Counted from the first letter of the stretch, positions 54,876-64,000 are shown. The stretch: 64,000 nt of DNA from Corynebacterium liangguodongii (GCF_003070865.1 NZ_CP026948.1:1612001-1676000), one strand, 5' to 3'. Program-made: numbers and translations. The notes: generated by a model not told the origin, from the sequence alone.

Positions 54876-55826
54876 CTAGAGCGCCCGCACCGCCACCACT
54901 CCCGCGAGGATGAAGGCGAGGCCGAGGGCCCGGCGGGCGTCAATACGCGTGCGCAGCGCGCCGAACCACCCCATCGACTCCATGAGCTGGCCGCCGATGA
55001 TCGTGCCTGCGTTGATCGCGATGACGGTCGTAGCCGTGCCCAACAAAGGTGCGAGCGTGGCCCCGCCGATGACGAATGTCGCGCCGACAACGCCGCCGAG
55101 CCACATCCACCACGGGCCGGGCTTCGGGCGCCTGGCAAGTTGGCGCGGCGAGGTTGCCAGCGCGGCGACGAACAGGATCAATGCGCCCACCGCGAGGTTG
55201 ATCTCGGCAGCGTGCAGCGATGAGCCGGCCGGGCCGCCCAGGTAGCCGTTGACTGTGGTTTGCATCGCCGAGGCAGCCCCGATGGAAACCCCGAGGGCCC
55301 GCCACCACCAGAGCCCCAAGCCGCGCTGGGCGGACTCCGCGCGCGGCGGGCGCACCACCGCGATGATTCCTGCGAGCACCATGGCCGCGCCGAGGACCCG
55401 TCCGGCCCCGACCTCCATCTCGGGTGCGCGAAAGAGGCCGAACCGGTCGATGGCAAGACCCATCGCCACCTGGCCGAGAATCGGCAGCACCACCGTCTGC
55501 ACCGCCCCGATGCGGGGGAAGAGCACGATGTTGCCGATGACGAAGCTCACACCGAAAGCGCCGCCGAGCCACACCCACCACGGGGAGCGCGCCACGGCTT
55601 CGACATCGGGCATCGGGATGCGCGTGATAGCCGAGGTCGCCACAACCGCCACCGCGAGCGCGACGCTGAAAGAAATTAACGCGGAGACCACCGGATATCC
55701 GCCCACGTGAAGGCGCAGGCGGGAGTTCGCGGCGGTCTGAATCGGGACGATGGAACCGATGGCGAGAGCGATCAGGACGAGGAGCACGGGGTTAAAGGAT
55801 ACGTGCCACGACACCGTGACACCCAT
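54876..55826 (-). CDS. YdcZ/DUF606-type DMT transporter, two fused repeats
   Basis: 316 residues, about ten membrane helices. Two homologous halves are visible: WWVWLGGAFGVSFVIGNIVL in the first and WWMWLGGVVGATFVIGGATL in the second, each followed by a GQ/GG-containing helix. Single-domain DUF606 proteins of about 150 residues often work as pairs, so this is a natural fusion. The substrate is unknown. The ATG at 55826 is the likely start, though a GTG five codons later is possible. It is divergent from the DUF4190/DUF4352 gene. Confidence 0.8.
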   Translation of the reverse strand: MGVTVSWHVSFNPVLLVLIALAIGSIVPIQTAANSRLRLHVGGYPVVSALISFSVALAVAVVATSAITRIPMPDVEAVARSPWWVWLGGAFGVSFVIGNIVLFPRIGAVQTVVLPILGQVAMGLAIDRFGLFRAPEMEVGAGRVLGAAMVLAGIIAVVRPPRAESAQRGLGLWWWRALGVSIGAASAMQTTVNGYLGGPAGSSLHAAEINLAVGALILFVAALATSPRQLARRPKPGPWWMWLGGVVGATFVIGGATLAPLLGTATTVIAINAGTIIGGQLMESMGWFGALRTRIDARRALGLAFILAGVVAVRAL

Positions 55827-55947
55827 GGGAACACAATGTCGAATCGCTGTGAAGTCATGTCGCACGCCCGCGCTAGTGTCACAGCACTTGTCCAACACGA
55901 GCGGGGACCAGGGTAAAACGCCCACGCCCCCAAAAGAAGGAGTGAGA

Positions 55948-56781
55948 ATGTCTACTCTCTACCAAACCCCAGCCCCGGGCGGTTTTGAGCCCAAAGAGCC
56001 GGCGTCACCCGCCGCCGACGCACACCCCGGCAACAACGTCCTCGGCGTCATCGCGCTCGTCTGCGCGATCGCCGGGCTCATCCTCTCCTGCATCCCCGGA
56101 ATACTGCTGTTGGGATGGATCCTGCTGCCCATCGGCTTCATCCTCGGCATCATCGCGTTGTTCCTGCCCGCGAAGAAGGCCACGGCGATCGCGGCCATCA
56201 TCACATCCATCGTGGGTGCGCTCGTGGCGGCGTCGGTGTTCGTTTTCGTGATCGGCAATGCGTTTGAGGACGCCTTCGATGAAGACGTCACCGTCTCCCA
56301 GGGCGAATCTTCTTCCGCGCCGACAGGCACGAGCGGCGGGGCCGGGGAGCCCGGTTCCACCCGCGAGAACCCGCTGCCCATTGGGGCCACGGTCGAAAAC
56401 GAAGAATGGGCCGTCACGCTCAATGGTGTCAACCCCGCCGCCACCGACGAGGTCCTGGCTGAAAACCAATATAATGAAGCGCCTGCTCCTGGCCAGACCT
56501 ACGTGCTTGTCGACGTCTCTATCACCTACAAGGGCACCAACCCGCAGGGAGAGATCCCCTTGAGCATCATCGAGATTGTCACTCCGGACGCAGCGACCGT
56601 GAGCTGGTTCGACGCAGCCGCGACTGCGCCCAACAACGTGGACCTCGCTAGCGCGCTCTACAACGGAGGCACCGCCTCGGGCAATCTCGCTTTCCTCGTT
56701 TCCGAGGAAGCAGCCCAAGGGGGCGTCATCGCGATCCAGCCTGACCCGTTTGCGCAGAAGCGGTTCTTCTCTACCCACTAG
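55948..56781 (+). CDS. DUF4190/DUF4352 membrane protein
   Basis: 277 residues. A Pro-rich cytoplasmic start (1-30) precedes two closely spaced membrane helices with a CIPGILLLGWILLPIGFILG hairpin (DUF4190 pattern, about 33-75). A third hydrophobic stretch (about 80-108) follows. A Ser/Gly linker (SQGESSSAPTGTSGG) leads to an extracellular immunoglobulin-like domain (about 145-277) typical of DUF4352, with ENEEWAVTLNGV and TYVLVDVSITYKGTN. DUF4352 proteins are surface proteins of unknown role. The ATG at 55948 follows AAGAAGGAG. It is convergent with the siderophore operon. Confidence 0.82.
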   Translation: MSTLYQTPAPGGFEPKEPASPAADAHPGNNVLGVIALVCAIAGLILSCIPGILLLGWILLPIGFILGIIALFLPAKKATAIAAIITSIVGALVAASVFVFVIGNAFEDAFDEDVTVSQGESSSAPTGTSGGAGEPGSTRENPLPIGATVENEEWAVTLNGVNPAATDEVLAENQYNEAPAPGQTYVLVDVSITYKGTNPQGEIPLSIIEIVTPDAATVSWFDAAATAPNNVDLASALYNGGTASGNLAFLVSEEAAQGGVIAIQPDPFAQKRFFSTH

Positions 56782-56790
56782 AGAGACGGG

Positions 56791-58020
56791 CTAGCCCCGC
56801 CGCAACGCCAACGCCGGAAGCAGGAGGACCAGGTTAGCCGCCGCCATGCACCCGAGCATAGCGCTCGCGTCCCACACGGAGGCCACGACACCAAGCGCCA
56901 TGGATCCGAGCGGGATGAGCACCCGGTCCATCGCGGAAATCCCGAGCACCGCGCCCTGGGCGCCTTCCGGGGCGCGCAGGGCAACCGCGGCGCGGTTAGC
57001 CGTGCGGTAGAGCTGCCCCACCGCGCCGAGGACGACGAGCGCGAACACCAGCCAAGCCCCGCTCTCCCCCGCCAGCGCGACCGCGCCCGCGGCCAGGGGA
57101 ACCGAGGCGCATGCCGCCGCTCTCACCGCGGTCTTACCCACGTCGCGCATCCGCCCTGCCCGCCGACGCAACACGAAAGTGGTGGCTACCGCGCCGCAGG
57201 CTGCCGCCGCGCTCGCCGCCGCTGCGGCGGTGGCCGACGAGCCAGCCACCGCCGCAGCCATCACCGGGATCATCGACGTGTAGGGAAAGACCGTAAGCAT
57301 CGGTCCCAGCGCCAAAATGACCTGGGCAGCGAGCTGTCGATCTCCGGCAAGCGCGGCCAGCCCGCGCGTCGCACCCCGCACCTGCCGTCCTGCCGCGGCG
57401 CCCGAAGAAGACCCCGCCGCGGCACCCGATTCACTGTCCGTGCGGGCTACGGTGAGCGCCGCGGCCGCGGCCTGGAGTACTGCGAGCACGCCAATGCCCC
57501 ACCCGGTACCCACCGAGGCCAGCAGCGCTCCGGAGAGGAGGGGTCCAAGGACGAGGCAGAGCGTGGTCAGAGTGGATAGATCCGCCATGCCGCGGACCGT
57601 AGCCGCCTGCCTCGCCCCGCCCGCCGCGGCCATGCGCGCCACCGCGATCTGGCGCATCGCCGGCTCCGCCGCGGTGACAAACCCACGCGCAGCGAGCACC
57701 GCGCACAGCGCCTCCAGCCCCCAACCGGCCCCTATGCCCGCGGCGAGCGCGGCCGTGAAAGCCGCGGAGATCGCGCACATCGCCGAGAGCAACCGCAGCG
57801 GGTTGAAGCGATCCGCCAGCGCCCCTCCCAGCGGCGCGGAGACGACCAGGGGGAGGAGGCGCGCTGCCGTCACCGCACCGAGCGCGACCGCGGAACCGGT
57901 GGCGTGGAGCACCCAGAAGTTGATGATGACCAGCTCCGCCGAGCCCGCCAAACGGGAGAACACGGCCGACCACAACAGCCGGTGGTACGGGCTAGGCGCG
58001 TAGCGGGTTGGCCACGTCAA
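56791..58020 (-). CDS. ciuF: MFS exporter, probable siderophore efflux
   Basis: 409 residues with twelve hydrophobic segments and the MFS motif GGALADRFNPLRLL (around 64-77). The central loop is Gly/Ala/Ser-rich. Its start (TTG at 58020 as drawn, exact codon uncertain) lies inside the end of the NIS synthetase gene, overlapping by 29 bases, so it is the last gene of the operon. The position right after the synthetase matches CiuF of C. diphtheriae as I remember it, which is proposed to export the siderophore. Function is inferred from context, not from the protein itself. Confidence 0.75.
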   Translation of the reverse strand: MTWPTRYAPSPYHRLLWSAVFSRLAGSAELVIINFWVLHATGSAVALGAVTAARLLPLVVSAPLGGALADRFNPLRLLSAMCAISAAFTAALAAGIGAGWGLEALCAVLAARGFVTAAEPAMRQIAVARMAAAGGARQAATVRGMADLSTLTTLCLVLGPLLSGALLASVGTGWGIGVLAVLQAAAAALTVARTDSESGAAAGSSSGAAAGRQVRGATRGLAALAGDRQLAAQVILALGPMLTVFPYTSMIPVMAAAVAGSSATAAAAASAAAACGAVATTFVLRRRAGRMRDVGKTAVRAAACASVPLAAGAVALAGESGAWLVFALVVLGAVGQLYRTANRAAVALRAPEGAQGAVLGISAMDRVLIPLGSMALGVVASVWDASAMLGCMAAANLVLLLPALALRRG

Positions 58021-61000
58021 CGTAGGCGTCTCCCCCTTCCGGCTTCATCGCCATGGTGGCGAACGCCTTTTGGTGCAGGTACGGGGCCATGAGGCGCTCG
58101 AGGTCGCCGTCGGGGATGCGCTCGGCGCCGAAGTCGACCACAATCGCGTCGACGACGCCGCGCGCCTCCTCCCATAGCCCATCCTTCAGCTCATCCTTCG
58201 AGGCACAAGGATCGGCGTCGACCACAGCATCGATCATCCCGGAGAGGTTGGCAAAGACGTTGGCGTAGTAGCCCTTGTCGAGGAACTCGCGGTAGTTGTC
58301 CGTCGCGGTGACGGCGCCGGGGCGCGTGGGCACGCTGTATCCGGCCGCCACCAGCCGGGGCTCAAAGATGCGTAGGCCAGAGAAGTCGCGCAGCACAAGC
58401 CCGCGGTAGGACACGCCGTCGGCGTCGCGGTAGAGGCGCACCATCGTGTTTTGCAGGTGCGATTCCAAGGCGACGCCATAGCCCCACATCAGTGGGAGGG
58501 CCACGCCGAGGAGGTCGGTGGCGTAGCGGCGGATGAAGCGCCTCGCCCCCTCGCGCGCGACGAGCTGGGCAAGCGGGGCCTCCTCCCCCGGCGGCTGTCC
58601 TCGCAGGGCGCACGCACTGACCGCGATTTCGCCGTCGGGCAGGCCGTCGAGGACGTCTGCGCGCCAGAGCGTGGACAAGCCGCGGCGCCGCTCGACGGTA
58701 TCGTCCCCGGCATAGGCCACCCCGGCGCGCTCCATGACCACGCGGGTGCGCCCGGTGGTATCGGTGCGGGCCACGAGGGCGTCGATAAGCAGCGCGACCT
58801 CTGGCGTGCCCAGCGCGGAGTCCTGCGACATCGACCGGCGAGTGGAGGTGAGCACGACGTCCATCGCCGTTTTGATAAACGGGCGGGCGCCCCGCGCGCC
58901 GGGCGCGAGCGGGATGAGCGTGCGGATCGAGATCGTGGGCAGCGCCGCGATCGTGCACGAACGGATGAGGCGGATCTCGCCGCGCTCGATCTCGGGGGCG
59001 AACTCGCGGGCGATGACGTGTTCCCACTGCCAGGGGTGGACGAGGGTGAGCTCGGCGCGCTGGGCAGCCTGCGGATCGAGCGCAGCGAGTTCAGCGCGCG
59101 CAAGCCGGGTGTGCTCCGGGAACGCTTCGCGCACATCGCGGCTCAGGGAGCCGACGGCCGAGCGCTCGATGAGCCGCGGGGAGAGCGCGACGATGCGCAG
59201 CTCCAGCGGCTGCCCGCTCTCGGGGGCGAACGCCGCGCCCTCGGCCTCGCTAAAGCCGCGGCGCAGCTTCGCCAGCGGGTGGACGGTGTGCCCCTCGACC
59301 GCGAGCGAATCGACGACCGCGGTGTGCAGGCCGCGCGGGGCAAGGCCGACGAGGTTCCAATAGGTCGGCTCGATCCCGCGCAGCTTTGCCTCCGCGCGCA
59401 GGTCGGCGAGCCGGCGGCGCACGGTGTGGCGCGCGCTCGCCAAAGACATCGCCGCCTGGGCCTTGTCGCAGCGCAGCTGCTCGAGCACGCACGTCCCGCC
59501 CGCCAGGCAGTCCGGGTCGAGGCCTTCCATGCGGCACGTCGAGCGCCATCGCGTATCGACGTCCCACCTCGCCCGCTCCACTTCGCTCGCGAGCTCGGCG
59601 CCCGCCCGCGCCTCCACACGCGCCCGCGCCCCGGGCAGGGGGTTGGCCTCGCGCACGTAGGCCTGCTGCGTCACGGCACCGGCCAACCGCATGGCCACCA
59701 GCCGCTTGCGCGGGAGGTCCGCGGCGAAGACGCGATCCCACACCTCCTCGGCGAGCGCAACCCGCTCCGGCTCGCTCGCCCGCGAGCGCGCCAGCGCTGC
59801 GCGCGACCGGGCGGCCTCGCACGCTGCGGCCAACGGCTCCCAGGCCTGCTCCTGCACCCCGGCCGCCTCGGCGAGGCCGGCCCACAGGTTCACCAGTAGC
59901 GGGTAGGTGATCTTATCCACGAGCGTTTCTACATCGCCGCAGTTCAAAGCGGTATCGGCCACGCGTTCCCGGAGCTCGGTGAGGCCGGGGATGGGCAGGT
60001 CCCACACGGGCGCTGTGCCCAGCACGCGCGCTCCCCCGAAGTCGCGGACGATCGCGGCGTGCGGCACGCCGTGGCGAAGAACCACCAAAGCGTTTTGCGG
60101 GTGCGGCTCGAGCGCGACACCCCAGCGCGCGGCGAGGGAGAGCGAGGGCACCGCCAGCACCCGCGCGAGCGCGGCGAACCAGGCGCGCGCTGCCTCCTCG
60201 GCATCAGCGGTGCGCTCGGCGAGCTCGGCGAGGACATCGACGATGAGCGCGCGGCCGGTCAGTGGGTTCGGGGCCTGCAGGGTTGCCAGGGGCATGACCA
60301 CATCGCCCGGGGCCACCGCTGCACCGAGGGTGAGCACCGGGTCGCGGCGCACAACGGCGCCGAGGCAGTGCGCGCGCATGCCTTTCTCGGGCGTGCCGTC
60401 GGCTGCGCTGTAGCGCACGCCGGCGAGGTCCTCGCAGGCGCTAAAGGCCGCTGCGTCTTCGACGGTGCGCGGGCTTAAGGCGGCGTCGATAGTGAAGATG
60501 TGGGAAACGACGCGGGAGAGCTCCGGACCTAGAGTCGCCGCGCGGGAGATACCGCGAATCGCGCCGGTGAGCTGCGCCTCTAAGGCGAGCTTGATGTGGA
60601 GGGCGTGCTCGCCGTCGCGTACGCGCAGGGTACGCACGCTCAAGAGCGGCTCGGCCGGTGCCGAGGCTGCCAGCTCGACGAGCCGGCCCGCGGCGATGTC
60701 GTCAGCGAAGCGGTCGCGCACGACGCGCTCGAGCTGCCAGGGGTGGACGGGGATGACGGCGTAGCCCGCGGGGAGCTCGCGCTCGAGGCGCTCCCACAGC
60801 CCCGGCAGCTGGGCCGATAGGACCTCGTTGATGGGGGTGCCGGTGCGCTCAACGAGCTCAGGCGCGGCGGCGAGGAACCTGCACTCGATCTGTTCGACTT
60901 GTTCGGGCAGCACGGTGGCCCACTGCGCGCCCAGCCCGAGGCTTGTCTTGGCCGCCGGCTGGTTGGGGTGGCCCTCGCCGACGAGCTGTTCGCAGCGCGC

Positions 61001-61390
61001 GAGGCGGGCGCTAGCGGGGTGAGCGCTGTCGGCCCCCAGCGCGCTCGTGCGCTCGTCGAGGGCGCGCGCGAGCGTGCCGACGCCCCCACCAACGCCCCGC
61101 AGATGCTCCCACCGCTTGTCCAGGCCGGCGCGGGCGCGGGCGAGCCCGACGACGGCGTCATCGATCTCGGCCACCGCACGCTCGAGGTTCGGCGCCTCGG
61201 CCCGCAGGCGTCCGTCGAGGGCGTAGTCGCGCAGCCACTGGGCCGGGCCCAGCTGGGTCATTGCCGTGACGGCCTTGTCGTCGAGCCGGTGGGAGCTCAA
61301 GCGCTCCTCATCAAGGGCTCGCGCGAGGCGCTCTGCCACGCTGCGGCGCGCCTGCGCCAGGTAGTTTCGCGGTGTGTTCACAACGATCAC
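57992..61390 (-). CDS. ciuE: Double-domain NRPS-independent siderophore (NIS) synthetase
   Basis: 1132 residues made of two IucA/IucC-type synthetase domains in tandem. Domain 1 (about 130-560) has VGEGHPNQPAAKTSLG, VHPWQLERVV, HIKLALEAQLTGAIRG and EPHPQNALVVL. Domain 2 (about 690-1120) has VEGHTVHPLAKLRRGFS, VHPWQWEHVI, FIKTAMDVVLTSTRR and ESHLQNTMVRL. Each would adenylate a citrate-type carboxylate and join it to an amine, so one protein can do two condensations. C. diphtheriae CiuE has the same fused layout and makes the lysine-citrate siderophore corynebactin (from memory). The GTG start at 61390 is likely. It lies 27 bases after the ATPase gene. Confidence 0.88.
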   Translation of the reverse strand: MIVVNTPRNYLAQARRSVAERLARALDEERLSSHRLDDKAVTAMTQLGPAQWLRDYALDGRLRAEAPNLERAVAEIDDAVVGLARARAGLDKRWEHLRGVGGGVGTLARALDERTSALGADSAHPASARLARCEQLVGEGHPNQPAAKTSLGLGAQWATVLPEQVEQIECRFLAAAPELVERTGTPINEVLSAQLPGLWERLERELPAGYAVIPVHPWQLERVVRDRFADDIAAGRLVELAASAPAEPLLSVRTLRVRDGEHALHIKLALEAQLTGAIRGISRAATLGPELSRVVSHIFTIDAALSPRTVEDAAAFSACEDLAGVRYSAADGTPEKGMRAHCLGAVVRRDPVLTLGAAVAPGDVVMPLATLQAPNPLTGRALIVDVLAELAERTADAEEAARAWFAALARVLAVPSLSLAARWGVALEPHPQNALVVLRHGVPHAAIVRDFGGARVLGTAPVWDLPIPGLTELRERVADTALNCGDVETLVDKITYPLLVNLWAGLAEAAGVQEQAWEPLAAACEAARSRAALARSRASEPERVALAEEVWDRVFAADLPRKRLVAMRLAGAVTQQAYVREANPLPGARARVEARAGAELASEVERARWDVDTRWRSTCRMEGLDPDCLAGGTCVLEQLRCDKAQAAMSLASARHTVRRRLADLRAEAKLRGIEPTYWNLVGLAPRGLHTAVVDSLAVEGHTVHPLAKLRRGFSEAEGAAFAPESGQPLELRIVALSPRLIERSAVGSLSRDVREAFPEHTRLARAELAALDPQAAQRAELTLVHPWQWEHVIAREFAPEIERGEIRLIRSCTIAALPTISIRTLIPLAPGARGARPFIKTAMDVVLTSTRRSMSQDSALGTPEVALLIDALVARTDTTGRTRVVMERAGVAYAGDDTVERRRGLSTLWRADVLDGLPDGEIAVSACALRGQPPGEEAPLAQLVAREGARRFIRRYATDLLGVALPLMWGYGVALESHLQNTMVRLYRDADGVSYRGLVLRDFSGLRIFEPRLVAAGYSVPTRPGAVTATDNYREFLDKGYYANVFANLSGMIDAVVDADPCASKDELKDGLWEEARGVVDAIVVDFGAERIPDGDLERLMAPYLHQKAFATMAMKPEGGDAYVDVANPLRA

Positions 61391-61417
61391 GTACTTTCTG
61401 CGGTCTGTTCGGAAAAT

Positions 61418-62206
61418 TTAGCGGTAAGGCACGGGCAGGCGGCGCCCGGTGTCAGGGTCGGTCACGCTCAGGCATTCGATGCCGAAGACATCGCGCACGA
61501 GCTCGGGCGTGAGCACCTCCTCGGTGGGGCCCGCCGCGACGATGCGCCCGTCGCGCATGGCCACGACGTCGTCAGCAAAGCGCGCCGCCTGGGTCATGTC
61601 GTGCAGGACCATCACCACGGTGCGGCCTGTGGCCTTGAGCCCGGAGACGAGGTCCAAGATGGCCACCTGGTGGGCGGGGTCGAGGTAGGTGGTCGGCTCG
61701 TCGAGCAGCAGCACCGGGGTCTGCTGGGCCAGCGCCATGGCCACCCAGACGCGCTGGCGCTGCCCGCCGGAGAGGTCCGTTGCCGGGGTGTCCAACAGCT
61801 GGCCCACCCCGGCGCTATCCGCCGCCGCCTCCACGGCGGCGTGGTCAGCGCTGGACATGGTGGCAAAGCGCCCCGTATACGGGTAGCGCCCGTAGGAGAT
61901 GACGTCGCGCACGCTCACCCCCTCCGGGGTGACCGGCTCCTGGGCGAGGAAAGCGACCTCGCGGGCGAAGGAGCGGCGGGAGTACTCGCGGATGTCGCGC
62001 CCGCCCAGGCAGATCCTCCCCCCGGTCGGGGCGAGCTGGCGCCCCAGCGCCTTGAGCAGGGTCGACTTCCCGCACCCGTTGGGGCCGATCAAGGCGGTGA
62101 TCCGCCCCTCGGCGAGGGTGAGGTCGATGCCGTCGATGACGGGTTCTGCGGCGTAGCCCACCTGGAGGTTCGTCGCGGTATAGAGGGCTGGGTTATGGGG
62201 GGTCAT
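61418..62206 (-). CDS. ciuD: Iron-siderophore ABC transporter ATP-binding protein
   Basis: 262 residues. Walker A GPNGCGKSTLLKAL, signature LSGGQRQRVWVAMA and Walker B VLLLDEPT with the following switch His in VLHDMT are all present, of the FepC/FhuC type. It energises the two FecCD permeases upstream. The ATG at 62206 overlaps the permease stop by four bases (ATGA). The symbol follows the gene order in C. diphtheriae as remembered. Confidence 0.92.
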   Translation of the reverse strand: MTPHNPALYTATNLQVGYAAEPVIDGIDLTLAEGRITALIGPNGCGKSTLLKALGRQLAPTGGRICLGGRDIREYSRRSFAREVAFLAQEPVTPEGVSVRDVISYGRYPYTGRFATMSSADHAAVEAAADSAGVGQLLDTPATDLSGGQRQRVWVAMALAQQTPVLLLDEPTTYLDPAHQVAILDLVSGLKATGRTVVMVLHDMTQAARFADDVVAMRDGRIVAAGPTEEVLTPELVRDVFGIECLSVTDPDTGRRLPVPYR

Positions 62207-63180
62207 GGCTTCCTTTGCATCCGCATGACAAGGGAGACGAAGTAGGGCGCGCCGACAATCGCGATGAGAGCGCCGACGGGGATCTCCGTGGGGGCAAACA
62301 TCCACCGTCCCACCGCGTCGCAGGCGGTGACGAGGATGGCCCCGCCGAGGGCGGCGACCGGGACGCAGCGCAGCGCCTGGGGCCCGACGAGCAGCCGGGC
62401 GGCGTGCGGCACGATAAGGCCGGCGAACCCGAGCACGCCGGCGGCGGCGACGGCGGCGGCTCCCAGCGCGATCGCGCAGAGCACCGCGACCGCCCGCCAC
62501 CGCGCCTCGGCCACGCCCACCCCGGTCATCGTCGCGGAATCGAGGCCGAGCATGTCGATGTGGTGGGAGAGGACCAGCACGAGCAGGGTGACGGCGATGA
62601 CGACGGGGCCGGTGACTGAGGCGTCGACAAGCGTGCGCGCGTAGAGCGAACCCTTAAGCCACGTCATCGCCGCCCCGGCCTCGGGCGCGGCGCGCACGAG
62701 GAGGAGCTGGGTGAGCGCCGCGAGGCCGACGGAGACGGCCACGCCGGTGAGCGTGAGCCTGATCGGGTCGCGCGCCCCGCGCCCGGCCAGGGCGAAGACG
62801 GCAAGGGCGCCGAGGAGGGCGCCGACAAAGGCGATCGGGGTCAGCGCCTGGGCAGGAAGCGCCCCGAAGCCAAGCAGCGCCGCCACGGCCGCGAGCCCGC
62901 CGCCCGCGGTGACACCCACCGTGTCGGGGGCGGCGAGCGGGTTGCGCAGCGCGACCTGGAGTAGCGCGCCGCTGACCGCCATCGCAGCGCCGGCGAGCAT
63001 GCCAACGACCACGCGCGGCACGCGGTAGCGCCACAGCAGCGAGCCGCCGCCGACGAATTGGTCGTAGACCTCGCCCAAGGGCATGGTGACCGCGCCAATG
63101 GCGAGGCCGAGGAAGCCGCTGAGCCCAAGCAACACCACGAGCAGGGCGATGACGAGGCCGAAGCGAGTGCGCGAGTACAT
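62203..63180 (-). CDS. ciuC: FecCD-family iron-siderophore permease
   Basis: 325 residues, about nine to ten membrane helices. The family motifs RVPRVVVGMLAGAAMAVSGALLQVALRNPLAAPDTVGV near the N-terminus and GFAGLIVPHAARLLVG (coupling to the ATPase) near residue 260 are clear. It forms a heterodimer with the upstream permease. Its ATG directly follows the stop of that gene with no gap, and its end overlaps the ATPase start. Confidence 0.92.
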   Translation of the reverse strand: MYSRTRFGLVIALLVVLLGLSGFLGLAIGAVTMPLGEVYDQFVGGGSLLWRYRVPRVVVGMLAGAAMAVSGALLQVALRNPLAAPDTVGVTAGGGLAAVAALLGFGALPAQALTPIAFVGALLGALAVFALAGRGARDPIRLTLTGVAVSVGLAALTQLLLVRAAPEAGAAMTWLKGSLYARTLVDASVTGPVVIAVTLLVLVLSHHIDMLGLDSATMTGVGVAEARWRAVAVLCAIALGAAAVAAAGVLGFAGLIVPHAARLLVGPQALRCVPVAALGGAILVTACDAVGRWMFAPTEIPVGALIAIVGAPYFVSLVMRMQRKP

Positions 63181-64000
63181 CTATCGCCCTCCCTTGCGCA
63201 GGGTGGATATCCCCCACAGAAGCAGCGGCACGCCGGCGAGCGAGGTCACAATCCCCACCGGGGTCTCCGCCGGCGCCCACAGCGCCTGCGCGAGAGCGTC
63301 TGCAACGAGCAGGACGACGGCGCCGACGAGCGGGGCGGCAACGAGGCTGAGGCGGTGGCGGGTGCCACACACCCGCTGCGCGAAGGTCGCGGCCATAAGC
63401 CCGAGGAACCCGATGGGGCCCACGGCCGCGACGGCCGGGGCGACGAGGAAGACAGCCATCGCGATGGCGACGATGCGCAGCCGCTGCGGGTGGGCGCCGA
63501 CGGAGGCCGCCGTCTCATCACCCGCGGCGAGCAGGTCGAAGCCGCGCCCCATCGCCAGCGCCAGCGGGAGCATGAGCGCGGCGGCGATGGCGCAGGCAGT
63601 GACCTCGGGCAGCCGCACTCCCCCGATCCTGCCGGAGAGCCAGGAGAGCACTGTAGCCAACTGGGCCTCGTCGAGCACCAGGAATATCGAGGTCAGTGCG
63701 CTAAAGAGCGCGGAGACGGCGATGCCGAGCAACACCATGCGCTGGATGGATGCCGCCCCGGCGAGCCTCGCGGTCTTCGAGCCAAGGCCCAGGCCGACGG
63801 TGATCGCCGCGGCGAGCGCGCCGCCGAGGAAGGCCCCCGGCAGCACGCCGAGGCTCGACTGGCCCATCCCGGCGGTTGTCACCGCCACCGCACCGAAGGC
63901 CGCCCCGGAGTTCACCCCGGTGATCTCCGGGTCTGCCAGGGGGTTGCGCGTGGCGGTGCGCAAGAGCACTCCGGCAGCGCCGAGGCTTAGCCCCACGACC
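63181..64000 (-). CDS. ciuB: FecCD-family iron-siderophore permease, 5' part outside window
   Basis: About 272 residues of the C-terminal part are visible; the frame is open to the right edge. It opens within the LGAAGVLLRTATRNPLADPEITGV segment, which is near residue 70-100 in full FecCD proteins, and contains PIGFLGLMAATFAQRVCG, the usual ATPase-coupling region. About 70 residues at the N-terminus are missing, as would be any binding-protein gene and DtxR-controlled promoter, which must lie to the right. Confidence 0.9.
   Translation of the reverse strand, partial: VVGLSLGAAGVLLRTATRNPLADPEITGVNSGAAFGAVAVTTAGMGQSSLGVLPGAFLGGALAAAITVGLGLGSKTARLAGAASIQRMVLLGIAVSALFSALTSIFLVLDEAQLATVLSWLSGRIGGVRLPEVTACAIAAALMLPLALAMGRGFDLLAAGDETAASVGAHPQRLRIVAIAMAVFLVAPAVAAVGPIGFLGLMAATFAQRVCGTRHRLSLVAAPLVGAVVLLVADALAQALWAPAETPVGIVTSLAGVPLLLWGISTLRKGGR

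Overview
The window is about 64 kb of high-GC chromosomal DNA, densely packed with short intergenic gaps. Gene content and order point to the genus Corynebacterium (Mycobacteriales). The evidence is an AceF/SucB acyltransferase with three lipoyl domains beside pepA, an AceE-type homodimeric pyruvate dehydrogenase E1, the series lipB-lipA-DUF4191-RDD-glnA1, glnA2-glnE, and the Nif3/zinc-ribbon/RNase H-CobC block. A Ciu-type siderophore operon and many start codons placed 6-9 nt after a TANNNT -10 box fit the same group. The species cannot be fixed from the sequence. No stretch over 300 bases lacks a gene, once the RNase P RNA is counted.

Layout. 0-6 kb: end of cobT, ilvE, pepA, a small conserved gene, aceF. 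6-12.4 kb: the glycine cleavage genes gcvP-gcvT-gcvH followed by lipB-lipA, so the lipoate-dependent enzymes sit beside lipoate ligation and sulfur insertion. 12.4-18.8 kb: a small secreted membrane protein, then two divergent fatty-acid modules: acyl-CoA oxidase/dehydrogenase plus thiolase on the minus strand, and FabG4-type reductase plus MaoC dehydratase on the plus strand, with a perfect palindrome between them. 18.9-21.7 kb: DUF4191, RDD, glnA1. 21.7-28.6 kb: ketopantoate reductase, GH25 muramidase, NUDIX hydrolase, membrane protein, serine protease coupled to thrC, MFS permease, small ORF. 28.6-37.6 kb: glnE, glnA2, CYTH-CHAD protein, small conserved protein, galactokinase-like protein, RNB nuclease. 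37.8-40.9 kb: sugar ABC transporter with no ATPase. 41-42.5 kb: AbiEi/DUF559 protein and rnpB. 42.5-48.2 kb: RNase H-phosphatase, zinc ribbon, Nif3, HAD phosphatase, LMW tyrosine phosphatase, SURF1, a hypothetical protein, tRNA-Val. 48.2-54.7 kb: DUF3052, aceE, alpha/beta hydrolase, acyl carrier protein, aldehyde dehydrogenase and a small partner. 54.9-64 kb: YdcZ-type transporter, DUF4190/DUF4352 protein, then a minus-strand iron-siderophore operon (two FecCD permeases, ATPase, a fused double NIS synthetase, MFS exporter) that runs off the right edge.

The genes form a few working groups: lipoate and 2-oxoacid/glycine oxidation (aceF, aceE, gcvPTH, lipBA), nitrogen assimilation (glnA1, glnA2, glnE), fatty-acid turnover, and iron acquisition. 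Beyond gene calls, the most notable things are three items. First, a 73-bp structured repeat occurs three times within 7.2 kb, two copies inverted around the AbiEi/DUF559 gene. Second, an AmtR-like CTAT-N6-ATAG box lies directly in front of glnE. Third, a 146-bp stretch is identical between two lipoyl domains of aceF. No CRISPR array, prophage or intact insertion sequence was seen.
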